A DNA stretch of 64,000 bases. Origin: Pseudomonadota bacterium. GTDB taxonomy: Bacteria > Desulfobacterota > Syntrophorhabdia > Syntrophorhabdales > Syntrophorhabdaceae. The position numbers were made by a program, and so were the translations under genes. The DNA is taken from the NCBI GenBank assembly GCA_026388275.1, contig JAPLKB010000020.1, positions 1 through 64,000 of the forward strand, in the 5' to 3' direction. Below are positions 63,805 through 64,000 of the stretch, one piece after another. Positions within the stretch are counted from its first letter, which is position 1, and each line of letters begins with the position of its first letter. The notes under the pieces were generated by a model. It worked only from the letters and a program-made list of their open reading frames with translations, was not told the origin of the DNA and made no database searches.

Positions 63805-63965
63805 CAGAAAGAAATATTTGCACTAAAGTGAAAAACGGAATCCCTGAAACACACTTACGTCCTCTTGCTTCTCTCCCTCCTGATGAACAACGTCAAGTCT
63901 ACCAGAAAGCCATAGATGCCACACCGGAGTGAAAGTTAACAGCAAAGTATGTGGTATTACCCTGA
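63805..63965 (+). pseudogene. Decayed ParB-type domain fragment
   Basis: One frame reads VKNGIPETHLRPLASLPPDEQRQVYQ, then KAIDATPE, a TGA stop, and KLTAKYV. This is the pattern of the helical part of plasmid or phage ParB-like nuclease-domain proteins (HLRPL-LP-EEQ-VYxKA-TPEGKLTAK), with Gly mutated to stop. It has no start codon. Short and inferred by pattern only. Confidence 0.5.
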
Positions 63966-64000
63966 CTGGCATTAATCTAACTTTTCCTACACAAACTGTC

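Overview
This looks like a chromosomal piece from a strictly anaerobic, syntroph-like member of the Desulfobacterota (Deltaproteobacteria). The support is a low-to-moderate G+C chromosome, acyl-CoA/aryl-CoA chemistry, ferredoxin-linked indolepyruvate oxidoreductase, ADP-forming acyl-CoA synthetase, NrfHA, DUF362 ferredoxins and a VPLPA-CTERM protein. No 16S gene is present, so the lineage is an inference.

Layout. 1-390: 3' end of pyruvate phosphate dikinase. 440-6760: accessory zone with a ParB-like gene, a decayed second copy carrying a hairpin (MITE-like) insertion, an acyl-CoA dehydrogenase/carboxyltransferase pair and a ParD-like/RelE toxin-antitoxin pair. 6985-8980: FkbM methyltransferase, SemiSWEET and enoyl-CoA hydratase. 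9247-13521: dnaK-lon stress operon. 13901-14800: PfkB-family kinase. 15104-17960: two integron-type gene cassettes without an integrase. One encodes a membrane-anchored protein. The other carries a candidate RiPP precursor and a PqqD-like/radical SAM/SPASM maturase. 18383-25384: aryl-CoA/2-oxoacid operon (AMP ligase, iorA, iorB, IclR regulator, second AMP ligase). 25628-31202: nitrilase-like protein with Ser at the catalytic Cys position, small Cys protein, argS, lepB, TPR protein, lipoprotein. 31328-35440: DUF362 ferredoxin protein, nrfHA, QueG-like Fe-S protein. 35579-41926: HD protein, ArnT-like glycosyltransferase, a short promoter-to-terminator unit before a second radical SAM/SPASM protein, MFS transporter, VPLPA-CTERM protein. 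42171-53890: sigma-54 activator converging on a five-gene split glutamate-synthase-like operon with a candidate sigma-54 promoter. 54346-64000: receiver/PAS-tail pseudogene, 2-hydroxyacid dehydrogenase, ADP-forming acyl-CoA synthetase, nitronate monooxygenase, RNA-binding protein, FKBP, phosphoesterase, hydrolase, TadA overlapping tRNA-Ser, and a decayed ParB-type fragment.

How the genes may work together. IorAB with the two CoA ligases fits ferredoxin-coupled oxidation of aryl-pyruvates to aryl-acetyl-CoA. The ADP-forming synthetase could recover ATP from acyl-CoA. The 43.7-53.8 kb operon separates glutamate synthase activities (glutaminase plus GXGXG, and FMN synthase domain) and adds a GlcD-like FAD/Fe-S subunit in place of the usual NAD(P)H subunit.

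The strongest unexpected signals are: (1) the two cassettes, whose boundary hexamers and R'' boxes match in a way that reconstructs two perfect circular attC sites; (2) a dispersed, probably structured repeat with compensatory stem changes in four copies, one copy lying between two 81-bp copies of the end of the upstream gene; (3) the split glutamate-synthase-like operon; (4) a compact consensus-promoter/short-ORF/terminator unit before the second radical SAM gene.
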